From NCBI GenBank assembly GCA_949358305.1, contig OX442317.1, forward strand, positions 3,540,186-3,600,185: a DNA stretch of 60,000 nt. The letters run 5' to 3'. The translations under genes and the position numbers were made by a program. Below, one piece after another: positions 24,301 to 31,000 of this stretch. The notes under the pieces are model-generated. The model had not been told where the DNA came from. It ran no database searches and was given only the letters and a program-made list of their open reading frames with translations. The stretch comes from Strigamia acuminata (taxonomy: Eukaryota > Arthropoda > Chilopoda > Geophilomorpha > Linotaeniidae). The first letter of the stretch is position 1, and every line of letters starts with the position of its first letter.

Positions 24301-27300
24301 AAATTGCGAGCTCATCCGGTGCTTATCAGTTTCGAATGTTGGAAGTTCCCGAAGATTACACGGCCACTCTCTCGCTGCCCATCAACGATCTGCACAAGTT
24401 CACTCAGTACAGCGTCGTTGTTCAGGCTTTCAATGATGGCGGAAAAGGACCGCTGTCGAAACAAGTGATCGCTGTCACTTCGGAGAGCAGTTGAGACTCG
24501 TCAGCTCACCATTGTAACTTAGTATTTAAAGTTTATGTTCTAGTTCCAACTAAACCACCTCAAGACATCAAGTGTTCGGTGTTGTCATCGCAAAGCATTC
24601 ATCTGACTTGGCACCCACCTCCGTTGGCGAGCATTCACGGAATGCTGCAGGGATTTAAAGTGAATTACAAACCAGTAACTGACCAAAGTAAGTCTTAACA
24701 TGCATTGAAATATTTTTCCCCATTAATAAGTTCTATTGCTTAGAGAATGTAGCGCAAGAAGTTAAATCAATGAACACGTCGACCAAACTGACACTTCAAA
24801 ATTTGGAAAAGTACACAAATTACAGTGTACAAATATCAGCAATGACTCGAAGAGGAGAGGGAGTTAAGAGCGACCCGATATTTTGCAGAACATTCGAAGC
24901 CAGTAATGACGCTGTAATTGTCAAAGAATTGTCAAAGTTAACTCAATATCGCTTTCAATATTAGTTCCAGACATTCCTTCCGATGTGAAAGTTTTGCCAG
25001 TGTCTGCTCAATCAGTTATCGTTGCCTGGAAAGCTCCAATGCAAACAAACGGCATCATCACTAAATACACAGTTTACATTCAACCATTCGGAGCAGCCAA
25101 AGAAGTGAACAATTAAAATTAATTTTTTATTTCATATTCTCATTTTATTGTGCCATTTGTAGGTAAATGTGAAGAAGCAAACTGTTGGTGGAAATACAAC
25201 TTTCTACGAAGTTAACAATTTAAAACAAAGCGAAACGTACCAATTTTGGGTAACGGCTTCCACAGTGATCGGTGAAAGCGCCAAAAGTCGAATTGTGTCA
25301 CAATCTCCCAGCAGCAAATTACGTGAGCTGAGCAATGCCTGTCAATGCTATCGGCACTACACTAATTTATTTACTAGGTGGCGCAAAAGTAGCTGGATTT
25401 GGAAGTTCTCTCGTCATCAGCCAAGGGGAAGATGTTCTCCTTCCGTGTAAAAGTGTTGGATTGCCGACACCGCAACAACGCTGGATGAGTAAGAATTAAA
25501 ACATTTGCTTTGTACGATTTATAAATTTCATTTCAATTTTTGGGAGTGGAAACATTCTTGATATGGATCATAGACGCTCAACTTTGGCTGACGGATCGCT
25601 ACTGATCAAAGACACGGATGAGATGGATTCGGACAACTACACCTGTCACGTGCAGAATGAACATGGCCTGGATTACATCACTTATAACGTAATTATACAA
25701 TGTACGAAAACTAATCCACTCAATATGGACGCACTATCTCATAATTCAAATTCAAATTCTTATCCTAAAGCGACACCGGGAACTCCGTTTGTCGAAATTT
25801 CCTTAATAACAACTTCGTCTATTGACATCCAGTGGAAAGTTGAAACAAATGGCGGCAGCCCAGTACTTGGTAATATAAAAATATAAAAAAAAGGATGTAC
25901 GATGTACCACTTGTATTTACCATGCAAAATTTTACAGGATACAAATTGTACTACAAACATGATCACAGCGAATGGCAGTTAATCGATTTAGATGCAACCA
26001 CGCATTCCTACCACTTGGACGGTTTGCACTGTGGAACAAAATATCAGATGTACATGATAGCGTATAATAAATTGGGACAGGGAAAAGCCACCCACGTGAT
26101 TGCCACTGCAACCAAAGGAGGAGGTAAACATTCATATCTGAACTAATATTCTTTTCAATTTATATTTATGCATTATTACTCACAGTTCCGACCTCTCCAT
26201 CCAAATCATCTTTGATCGAAGAAGGATCAAATTATATCATTCTCAATCTGGATTCGTGGTTCGTCGATAAATGCCCCATCAAATATTTCGTCGTTGAATA
26301 CAAAACTCGCACTTCCGCCCAATGGACTCTGCTGTCAGACGACGTGAATCCGGACAAACACAAGATCACTTTGCCCAATTTAGCACCGGCAACTTGGTAC
26401 AATCTGAGAATGATCACTCACAGCAGTGCAGGCACCGCAGCAGCCGAATACACTTTTGCCACACTCACGATTGACGGGGGTACATAAAACGGAAAATAAA
26501 TTAACACCGATCATTCACTTTTATCGCTTTCAGCAACCATAATGCCAGCAACAATGTCCGATGACGCCGGTATCAGACCAATCGCATTCAAGTTTGAACT
26601 CAAACACGTGATCGCGGTCACCTCCGGAACCTTAATACTCATCCTGGTCGTTGTGATCGTGTGGATTTGCAACCAAACTACTAAATCCAAGAAAAGTCAC
26701 CGACGAAAGTCGACTCCCAAATTCTTCCCCCAATCCGAATGCGGAAGTGACACCACCTACAATGGCACCTATTGTACTTATGGGCCGGGAAAAGCAACTT
26801 TTCAAAATACACGTACGTGATAAACAAAATGTTACTACTTTTCGTAATTATTTCAATTGCAGTGAGAAAAGGAGATGTAGCTCCATACGCCACCGGTCAT
26901 TTCTCGGATCACTACCAAGCCGAAGAACTCGAAATGCTTAATTCAAATCATCCAATGATGGGTTTCGGCAATATGATGGCTGCAACGGTATTTTAATCCC
27001 TTTTCAATTTTGCTTTTTCAATTTAAATTTAAAAAATCCAAATGCAAATATACGTAGCATTCAATATATTACAGACAGTCCCCTTCTATCCGCAGGGCCG
27101 TACCAGTATCCCACCAGGAGGAATGAGTAAATATAATATAACGTAATAAATATCTAACACTTACAACCATTAAATTCTTCTTTTGAATTTAGGCGCTGCC
27201 GAATTCGCTCACTTTCAAGCACAAAACCAGGCATTTGCTACCGCTCCACCGATGTCCGATTGCTACGGTGGAAACTGCTCTTACCCAATCAAAAGCCACG

Positions 27301-27549
27301 CTACACCTCAGCACAAAATCGATGCCGTTATTCCACCTCTTCCTCCTCCACTCCCAGCTCAAGGGTAAGTGTTTAATTTACTAAAATAAAAGAATATTTA
27401 TTTCTTATATTTTGTTTAGAGCTGTCGAGACTACATTCACATTCCCCTCTCTGCCCGAAGCAGCAGCTGCAGCTGCTAAGGAAAAGGCTCAAAAGGGAGA
27501 CAAGTACGATGCTCCGTGGGATGCGAAAAGTGCTCAAAATGTCGACTAG
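3400..27549 (+). CDS. Dscam: Dscam-like cell adhesion receptor, copy 1 (apparently intact)
   Basis: Homophilic Ig-superfamily receptor; in arthropods the family serves neuronal self-recognition and immunity. Exons: 3400-3457 (signal peptide, MAFNSLPLLLII); 3862-4176 Ig1 with the family motif EFSNSTG; 4235-4396 and 4471-4620 Ig2; 4682-4799 and 4863-5041 Ig3; 5356-5595 Ig4; 5660-5956 Ig5; 6034-6144 and 6203-6364 Ig6; five Ig7 exons 6563-8161; 8456-8575 and 8640-8813 Ig8; 8873-9026 and 23496-23644 Ig9; FN1-FN4 from 23702 to 25322; Ig10 25378-25488 and about 25547-25701; FN5-FN6 25771-26479; membrane and tail exons 26534-27549. Exon lengths equal copy 2 except Ig9a. The Ig9 intron is swollen to 14.5 kb by nested transposons, and the FN1a donor is weak (GTTAAC against GTAAAC in copy 2). 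The Ig10 internal acceptor is uncertain by one base. The match to Dscam is firm; single splice sites are my inference. Confidence 0.92.
5090..5335. repeat. Nested palindromic repeat in the Ig3-Ig4 intron of copy 1
   Basis: This intron segment is built from inverted copies of gaaatcggtggaaatagc and its complement gctatttccaccgatttc, joined by cccatgagct. Several arms can pair in alternative ways. The same intron in copy 2 (29655-29720) is only 66 bp and lacks it. Copy 3 carries a related, rearranged cluster. It looks like a small foldback transposon or its remnants. Confidence 0.8.
6563..8161 (+). CDS. Array of five complete Ig7 exons, Dscam copy 1
   Basis: Exons 6563-6850, 6885-7175, 7225-7509, 7545-7832 and 7874-8161 (288, 291, 285, 288 and 288 bp) each encode one whole Ig domain. 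The shared pattern is PPKIxPFxFxD, a cysteine in CxVSxGD, a WLKD core, and GNYTC near the end. This resembles the Ig7 domain encoded by the alternative exon 9 cluster of fly Dscam1. All five enter and leave in phase 1, so any subset keeps the frame. The introns between them are 34, 49, 35 and 41 bp, shorter than every other intron I placed. The flanking introns are 198 and 294 bp. Whether one exon is chosen or all five are included cannot be read from DNA. Confidence 0.9.
8351..8397 (+). promoter_or_regulatory. Conserved intronic segment downstream of the Ig7 array (candidate splicing element)
   Basis: The segment aatataactttgt-ggagcttcatgactactttttt is nearly identical in copy 2 (33274-33320), while the intron around it has drifted with indels and substitutions. 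In the fly exon 9 cluster, the docking site for long-range RNA pairing lies downstream of the last variant, which is the position here. I see no matching selector sequences in the very short array introns, so the role is speculative. Confidence 0.3.
9202..10381 (-). repeat. 3' LTR of element A
   Basis: 1180 bp, sense strand running 10381 to 9202. A TATA-like stretch lies near 10310 and an AATAAA signal at 9433-9428 (sense). The segment 10077-10257 is dense in small inverted repeats, including the perfect palindrome GCAATAATTCGAATTATTGC and TGGCCG-gaaaa-CGGCCA. A 188-codon open frame (9995-9429) runs in the sense direction but opens with GTG and has no ATG, so I do not call it a gene. Confidence 0.95.
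10382..10390 (-). other. Polypurine tract of element A
   Basis: The sense sequence GGGGGGAAG directly abuts the 3' LTR. This is the standard plus-strand priming site of LTR retroelements. Confidence 0.88.
10630..13311 (-). CDS. Element A third ORF, 891 aa, unknown function
   Basis: It fills the env position between pol and the 3' LTR. ATG is at 13305; the open frame extends to 13311, right after a TAG that could be a splice acceptor (TTTCTGTAG). No signal peptide or membrane helix is visible, so it is not an ordinary envelope. The N-terminal part has a CRCRICG cysteine cluster, then a charged helical region, a long Pro/Arg-rich middle, and a C-terminal block. Clear similarity to the third ORF of element B lies in three blocks: an EMHxLxMxGxFxHA motif near residue 160; a middle block with RILFPGVF and DPPTM; and a C-terminal block with WLExxI, LHQRL, PQExxEMxFG and NPGxxSGPN. 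Conservation between two diverged elements argues it is expressed. I do not recognise the family; a nucleic-acid-binding or capsid-associated role is only a guess. Confidence 0.85.
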   Translation of the reverse strand: MLMAINQPYALPDYVPMVTGIFRGELSAEVRRLRQLGQTWEDVRQEFSNAIAAHWGCRCRICGRLMVADPVSWNLRIDPPSPLRSRLLFGWLFPTEEEDTDFYGFFRIAHAKRNDYLDAIWEKLKARKDEVMRKLQEEQAWWADRHKHYDLADLASSQYEMHILGMAGHFGHARARFRDWERQRDAYHDQERNDKRERSSSVASNEPRAKMTCGNHHNTASRAVDNVLEARVSRWDAACRYPGGVDPYAARPGTRPDLLRANGRLKHRAGRQNREKLERERLALMPPPPKDDELPGRWDREVEEHSMQVTLRKKAALEQQQADWDACFQSPDAEEPTIGSNETLMLNTPTSVSALEGGSSAEVHIVDRSYRISPPTMADNTACEWKSLPNTQNSNDQANHRPIEGPIPVECREYTDSINPDPSLPEPRLPTRKFGMVSQVLKKGFDQHYDAMWQGFCEAPLETQEIELSDMDLYQIAQVTESLKGSRRVAGLLNRMEPTGPDDPRLNELQRQLVPSYRRILFPGVFDSPRPGFAATTCLRTAAMAVKPELLECWRSIQLDPPTMCSELMRQVAVIGENPAASAIRLRREWDMRKITFQQELKTIRPAGMPPRDQTSKRKMPEATYTPTAAAIESHAVAQTTTEPSNSHVAMEIENFDDPRPGPSRGRATTSSSTTFFTHVENTNLGARPKTRPKPRGALILRPGGRSCHVKRPDESAAAPNPPTPPRSVHSPIRAPTPSPGKDDPKMQIQPAAGAAETKKQESSPIYIKLRRTYPRLEMHPHTRILLKHNVELCHHVFNWLERKIRKKRPWMLHQRLIRARRRPSNPQEFYEMAFGDDALSRLIRSVWIHVNPGLSSGPNTGQPFINVNESGNPLSDETDMMSIDLPSPKTPE
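13586..13900 (-). CDS. Element A small acidic ORF, 104 aa
   Basis: It lies between pol and the third ORF. ATG is at 13900; an internal Met at residue 16 begins MAEGGEGPP, which resembles the start of the matching small ORF in element B (MEGEEPKEG). The first half is acidic and Pro/Asn-rich; the second half is predicted helical and Lys-rich. There is no known domain. The repeated position in both elements suggests a real accessory protein or the first exon of a spliced one. Confidence 0.55.
   Translation of the reverse strand: MIRFVMKNKRPIHRIMAEGGEGPPNIDSDSEPERNLVMNPPDEMLNEDFDLQNQVNIAIEKIKKAVEMLKSADKRIYNQARRTLEKYRKFVKTESDRVESILNE
14069..18505 (-). CDS. pol: Element A Pol polyprotein (about 1475 aa)
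   Basis: The frame continues from gag by -1 ribosomal frameshift at 18505-18499; there is no ATG at its start (the first codon after the overlap is GTG). Domains in order: aspartic protease with LLDSGANRS near residue 190; reverse transcriptase with YLDD near 536; RNase H with HTDASRQG near 682; integrase with an HHCC zinc finger (HGHPLSGHSG near 990, CQRCQAC near 1032); then the catalytic core with DLMGPK and SDNGSQF (about 1057-1125). The tail is charged, with no chromodomain that I can see. The order protease-RT-RNase H-integrase identifies Ty3/Gypsy. No internal stop is present. It copies the element RNA into DNA and inserts it. Confidence 0.95.
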   Translation of the reverse strand, partial: KKLVSAGLAANTLKLAPVASETIKEIDADVCPKIEVTHDYREPLDKNYLDYWDSVDKKHLMVAQFKPCDLKFPKVDLTKLNEVLAEKTADKRYFQYHVRKALQCYPKPSKNWMDKLWEKFRPKSKEVDEIEEMTRAMERVVLSYNDEMDELPIDYPALEHRIRRVTCNLNMEDFTGIPKIQLQTMKGPITGLLDSGANRSFMAASVMENLKLEKELQYISPSLCIGTAGKDIQPVGTLLLSFRWTHGVLVHPFIVIEHRFPMILLGNDFMKRLSIQPNPKTMSWNFITPLIETLPYIPQSVLDRYKTKIEELPPDNATFVCQEGILAGAATLKMGDDITKMVNDANLTLEQGLSLAEVLKRRQRILSRVPGRTHIVQHDIKLTTDKPIRVPFKSYNPQKREIIRQICQDMVDKGIAVPATGDYAMRIVLVVKPGAEPRLCVDYRPLNEHTEYDPPQMPTIEEILREIGSFEWVTTVDLTKGYWQIGLTPSAQPKTAFWSPIGRLMFLVMAFGLKNAPTSFQRLIEKVLDEMYRRQAWAYLDDIITVSKTYEEHLINVDKILGKLEQANLCVNPDKSKFCRKELIFLGYKLGTGGLAVDPKKLDAITKFPTPTNLKELQRFLGMVNFFHQLLKNLSVMAEPLRPLLKKDMDFNWQPSHQEAFEKIKKALTDSGTMAMPDLYQPFIIHTDASRQGLGAALMQIQPEKGGQEELPCVYSSRSLQPAEVNYTATELECLAVVWALRKYRPYIEFTKFTVQTDHQALKWLMSLEEPAGRLARWQLELMAYTFEIQYIKGPLNVLADALSRAPVCTPEEDNEDGEDDDLLAYCPSPYRHWKLGGPNQLPTSEVIEDERIINFWSHAYDPPNVESNEKIHLMMTQEFEFPSSNVLVHAFAANVVKKLECEPPTREEIIVGQKQDKECQKIRNFLLNGCYPPELKHAMSKRRFKRKASAYLIEEDLLLKFHPTLTDELGENGRALKVVVPENLVYRVIWTAHGHPLSGHSGITRTMYRARRIYAWTTMKRDITRFIKHCQRCQACKPRQKLEIEAAQMGPYAPFDCLSADLMGPKPKTPRGNTHILVIIDVATKWPEMRPMSKPTSAKIADCIYNLSLQFGFPRKILSDNGSQFRSQVYQKFCEKFKMLPAYTSPYHPQANPVERTNRDIKYLIALYTDVHTRWDEYLREFAFSLRTTVAAGREFSPAYLNFGRELRVPWDPRLPDEVLVVDPKNPHIYIHQLEKVLASTYQHMMSHVFDLQKRVQDHQSEKKFDNFKVNDLVWKNSHVLSSAVKGISAGIADRRTGPFAIIRAHQGNAFELKRLEDNAKFPSIHASELTPYFPQFTQEIWRRGEVVGQPTENKINTLFEDEVKTLPSLPNSDDEVEHVAVSFENIQIAQDDLQTTLEPATKPKKARRRSMLHPVVPKNSDGDKNTEKTAKKYNLRSRKSPKQRVTSRFCAERGRQDSTLVSDGDIMMSHHSKNSN
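18457..18505 (-). promoter_or_regulatory. -1 ribosomal frameshift signal, gag-pol junction of element A
   Basis: The slippery heptamer A AAA AAC lies in the gag frame at 18505-18499, followed at once by TTG TGA (gag stop). After a 6-nt spacer, the sense RNA folds: GCGCG pairs with CGCGC, then a G.U pair and GTTT with AAAC, a GG bulge, then CAGCG pairs with CGCTG around a 4-nt loop. Pol lies exactly in the -1 frame. This is the full textbook arrangement and sets the Gag to Gag-Pol ratio. Confidence 0.92.
18493..21096 (-). CDS. gag: Element A Gag polyprotein (867 aa)
   Basis: Starts at ATG 21096, about 70 nt past the primer site, and ends at TGA 18493. It is much longer than usual Gypsy Gag (about 300-500 aa). 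Visible parts: a basic N-terminus with a GRPR-type motif; a long Lys/Glu-rich coiled coil (about residues 130-280); an Arg/Ser-rich stretch (RSRTRSRRS); the retrotransposon gag/capsid domain (about 480-680, with WFVEREF and SYLRRTEDLL); and a CCHC zinc knuckle, CHRCGKLGHWSNQC, near the end. It should form the particle and bind the RNA. The N-terminal extension is the odd part. Confidence 0.93.
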   Translation of the reverse strand: MSNSEGEIPIDDEGVQTRTKTGAKRRRSGRPRTARNSLTAQHVAETIDAVAAESATTKKVGTGGEEREEAISAGPTNWGDSSMDLDNIEIPDTQPVGYKELLDRAILQGVQVTDQMTIMEIYEAMSNHERKRLVDHMNEQMAAVTRKMNLESQAKEAAEKSNQALREINAQYRHSEEKLKKQSDELERQRMEFDARKKHLSKKENEVFNREQKIAWDSIKQQESSNEELRRQMAAADKKAQETEDELRRAKLLKEQEEVEEEQERIRVAEFASQQKGPAAKVKKKVVRLEDSATDESSQTSSEDERQSRKRRCSNAEGPTSKKNGASDAEIFTNSDKLMTMMDERNRMKIQNDSHRSNDNYDQPGSRSASPDPEDRDKGDERRNHDDVPPPRGSKDESLSEGEKSTRSETRKERKSRSRTRSRRSQSSDERYYTAEQIDAMFQKQAQSASRTTRLAELRKFDLKRKIAKYTTDKWRHKIADVKTIRWDRLVPDRFNGEFQMGSTFLEEITRMARLNGITPQDTLEKLVPKSLVARAENWFVEREFVHWNQFVEAFMREYAEPTEDIYQLWDNLAQSAGEDIRSYLRRTEDLLSSLPTPSTDHDVDRKFRKAMTPYSRSILQNVDAPPVGSFKELSQFLRDNDLRIEEKYNEYLTPEETAAIKKRQLRIKEYVKEARLGQAPLMQPRDRGDYFAEKTDKTTSAGPPNPHKLPKNSRAYANLALSEDSTDVVEDDDPGLDPLVENAIVLLAKHVTENKFRPKMVGKNVTFNTANLNTDARSKSPLPLPIKPEVIPDTEKESATDKKAVEPRSKSPTSGNGPRRKSPETDPCHRCGKLGHWSNQCPDRSPVAAEIEGLVSKLGELLRKNL
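21168..21185 (-). other. Primer binding site of element A (tRNA-Pro like)
   Basis: The sense sequence TGGGGGCCCGTCCGGGAT starts 2 nt after the 5' LTR. It matches the 3' end of tRNA-Pro in all but one base as I recall it. Element B has the identical 18 bases. Confidence 0.85.
21188..22367 (-). repeat. 5' LTR of element A
   Basis: 1180 bp, the partner of 9202-10381, with one visible difference. The sense strand runs 22367 to 21188. As the 5' copy it should carry the promoter that drives the element's RNA. Confidence 0.95.
22621..23137. repeat. Foldback element with roughly 165-200 bp inverted arms inside the hAT element
   Basis: The left arm (22621-22785) starts cagcaagcatttgaatatg, and the right arm (22932-23137) is its inverse with small indels. 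A partial extra copy of the inner arm lies at about 22531-22620. No coding frame. The rest of 22368-23438 is hAT internal sequence with nothing else recognisable. Confidence 0.75.
22792..22886. repeat. Short tandem repeats in the foldback loop
   Basis: Three copies of a 12-bp unit (GGGGAGCCTGCT and variants) at 22792-22827 are followed by three copies of a 15-bp unit gaaatcaaaaacgct. The 12-bp unit is the complement of the 50-copy array at 55670 except for one base. Confidence 0.8.
26534..27549 (+). CDS. Transmembrane and cytoplasmic exons of Dscam copy 1
   Basis: Exon 26534-26812 encodes the single membrane helix (HVIAVTSGTLILILVVVIVW) followed by a basic stop-transfer segment (KSKKSHRRKS). 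Exons 26863-26987, 27075-27126, 27193-27364 and 27420-27549 encode a tail with Pro-rich (PPLPPPLP) and Ala-rich parts, ending DAPWDAKSAQNVD. If the intron at 26988 is retained, translation stops after three codons (ACG, then GTA TTT TAA), giving a short tail. Copy 2 has the same arrangement (37490). Confidence 0.85.
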
Positions 27550-28022
27550 AATTTTTACTCCCTCGTTATTCACCACTTCTTATTCCAATCTTAAATTACT
27601 AAATATTGTGAGTAAATTAGTTGAATTAAACTTTTCTCTGTGACGTCAAGTTAGCGAAGCAAAACAATTATGCGTGATAGTTAGTATTTAATACTTTAGT
27701 TTATTTATTATAACTATTTATTGTAATGTTTGTGTAAAATGTGTTTTTGTACGTAATGTATGAGATGGGTTTATATTATTCACTAATCATTCACTAATTC
27801 ATTAGTTTAACTATTAGCAGGTTTTTTAAACATTTTTTCTACAAAATATATGTCGCTGAACTTCGTTTATATTCATGTAGTAGCAGAAATTCAATAGTTA
27901 CACGAATTAAAACAACTGTTCCAAATTCCAACTTTTTTCATTCAAATTTCGTGCAAATTGTAAGAAAGATTGCTATTGGTCAGATCTCACGGTTTCCTCG
28001 TGTACCGAAGGTCACTGCCATC
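27550..28022. other. 3' flank of copy 1 and 5' flank of copy 2
   Basis: This 470-bp spacer recurs after copy 2 (38057-38509) with high similarity, so it belongs to the duplicated unit. It must contain the copy 1 3' UTR and the copy 2 promoter. An ATTAAA lies near 27623; I see no canonical AATAAA or TATA box that I would defend. Confidence 0.6.
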
Positions 28023-31000
28023 ATGGGCTTCTTTTCAAATTCCCGAGTAGTAATTATACTCATGACCACTTTCTGTAAGGGTAAGTCGTACCATTTGCAT
28101 GTTCTAAATTGTTAAAATCACCAAACTAATCGGGCAACGACCTTCGACGAGCATCCGTGCAGAATGAACAACAGTGAGTGGCTATGACAACCAACAAAAG
28201 ATAAAATAATTCCACATGGCTCCACATTCTGCTGAAATCACGAACCACAAACTACAATTCTCCCTATATACCTCAAATTCCCAAAGCGTCCAAAAAACTG
28301 TAGGATATATTGAATTTTGCAGTTAATGTATCCCTACTTGCATCGTGCTGTTACGAAGTTAAATTTCCGGCGTCTAGTTCTCGTCACTAGATGGCACCAC
28401 TGTCTCTACGATGGCGAATACACAAAAGCAGCGGAAAATTCAAATAAAACTAAAAACTTAAATTTCTATTTAAGGTTTTGCTAAAACTTCGAAACCTCTT
28501 GCATTCAACGATGAACCTCCTTTCCGCGTGGAATTCTCAAACAGTACCGGAATCAAAATACCATGCACCGCAAACGGCTCTCCTGCGATTAACATCACTT
28601 GGATTCAAGCTGACGGAATTCCCGTACCAAAAATGAACCAACTGAGACACGTTACGGATGAAGGAACCTTGGTTTTCCCATCATTCGAGGCTAAAAGTTA
28701 CCGACAAGACATGCACGCAGTTACATACAAATGCACTGCAACAAATGCAGCGGGGACGATCATCAGCAGAGAAGTTCACGTGCAAGCAGGTTGAACACGA
28801 AAGATGAGTTAGTCGTTTATAAAATGCTTACAGTTTTGCCATTTCAGTGATGGACCAACTATTTGAACCCCATGTCTATGATGCTTTTGCCACTAAAGGA
28901 AGTACTGCAGCCATCAAATGCGTAATATCGGGAACAGTCACTAAATACGTGATCGTTGATACTTGGATTAAAGACAACCAGGAAGAAATTAAAACCTCTT
29001 TCTTTGATGGTACGTTATCTTTCTGAATGGTCTTTTAACATGCATGTTTGCCACTTTATATATACTTAATTACTTTCCAGATAAAAAATATGCTATCACA
29101 AAAACTAGTGACCTATTGATATCGAACGTGGACAGTTCAGATGCCGGCAGAACTTATCGATGTATCGCTAAACACCGGCTCACTGGAGAAATTAAAACCA
29201 GTTCAACAGCTGGAAAACTCTTTGTCACTGGTAAGAACGTTAATACAGTAATAGAAGTCACTTAATTAAATTTATGAATTCCCTATTTCAGAATTGCAAG
29301 GCAATGTTCCATCAAAGATTCTGGAAATTGAACAAACTGTGTCTGCCGTTTTGGGATCTCGAGCTGCCTTGCCCTGTGTGAGCCAAGGACATCCAACCCC
29401 TACCATCAAGTGATATATATTTGTGTCTAAAGAGTAAACATAACAAATAGCTTGAAATTCTTCCTTCTAATGTAGATGGTTCAAGAAAAGCAATACGGGA
29501 ACTGTTCTACCTATCGACTTCGACAACCGTGTGAAGACGACTGTATTGGCTCTCATCATATCAAACATTCAAGAGAGTGACTCTGGATTGTATGTGTGCG
29601 TTGCTGAAAATCATATAGGAACATCAAGAATGGAATTAACATTAAACGTGAAAAGTTAGTCTAGATAACAAAATGAAGATTTCATTTTCCAATAACCTAA
29701 TTCTGACTTCGCTTATTTAGAAACCACAGAAATTACATTGATTCCTTCGCACATCAAGTTGGAACCGAACGACAATCAGAATTTAATTTGTGATATACAA
29801 GTTACATCAGAATTCACCGTTTCATGGTATAGAAATGGTGATTTAATACCAGAGAAGAATGGAGTAGAGCAATTGCATCCAGAACTAAGCGGCGTCTATC
29901 AGTGCTTTGCTAAATCTGAAGATGATATGATCCATGCTTCGGCTGAAGTTACTTCTGGCGGTAAGCGTAATACAGGTTGTTTCAGAATTCATGTTAGACA
30001 GAAACAGGGGGTATAGAAGGGGACCAGGAGATCACGTTTCCACTAATCAAAATTTCCAAAAATATTTCTTACTTAATGCCATGTTCACAGCCCCAAAAAC
30101 AATGGAAGATTTCAAATATCGCGTGTCACGCATATCGCTACCAGCTGTGCATTGATGCACATGGTGGACATGTAGAGCATCTCTTGTAATAAACTTCTGC
30201 TGTTGCTACCGATTGTGTGTTTTTATTGAAAGCATCCATTGTTTTTGGGGCTGTGACTAAGTGGGAATTTTTTTTTGGAATTTTTGATTAGTGGAAGCGT
30301 GATTTCCTGGTCCCCCACTATACCCTGTTTCTGTGTAACATGAATTCTGAAACACCCTGTATAATGAAAGTGGAGAATGAAAGTGGAAAATTGATATCCA
30401 ATATTGAATTTAGCAAATAAACCTTACATAATCCGAGGATTTGAGGAAAAAATTTTGAATTCCGGAGATAGCATTAATCTCGAATGCACAGCTGCTGGGA
30501 ATCCCACTCCAAAAATTAAGTGGTACTTGGAAGAAGAAATTATGTCCAAATCAAATTCCATTTACATTAATGAAAAGATGGAAAGTAGTGATGTTGTAAT
30601 TAGTGAGTTGACACTGAACAAAGTGTCGGTATCCAGCGGTGGAGTATACACGTGCGTAGCAAGTAATAATTTAGGAAGTAGCAGCTACAATGCAAGAGTG
30701 AATGTTTATGGTAAAAAAAACTCATTTAATTATAGCTTTAGTTATTGCTTTGACAACCAAGTTTTTATAAATATTTACTTATTTCGTTCAGGAAAGTTAG
30801 GTGTACGACAAGTGCCACAAAGAACAGTTGTAGCTGGACATAATTTAATTTTAAATTGTCCATTTTATGGTTATCCAAAAAGCAATATTGAATGGGAAAA
30901 AGGTATATGGTGTTTAAAATAATCAAGTTAATTCACAACTTAATAACCAAATCTTCATTTAGATTCAAAAGTAGTACCTGCAATGTTTCACCAAAGTGTG

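Noticed and set aside
30055-30155. Short frame in the copy 2 Ig4-Ig5 intron
   Set aside because: Lies inside the MITE inverted arm; no coding evidence.
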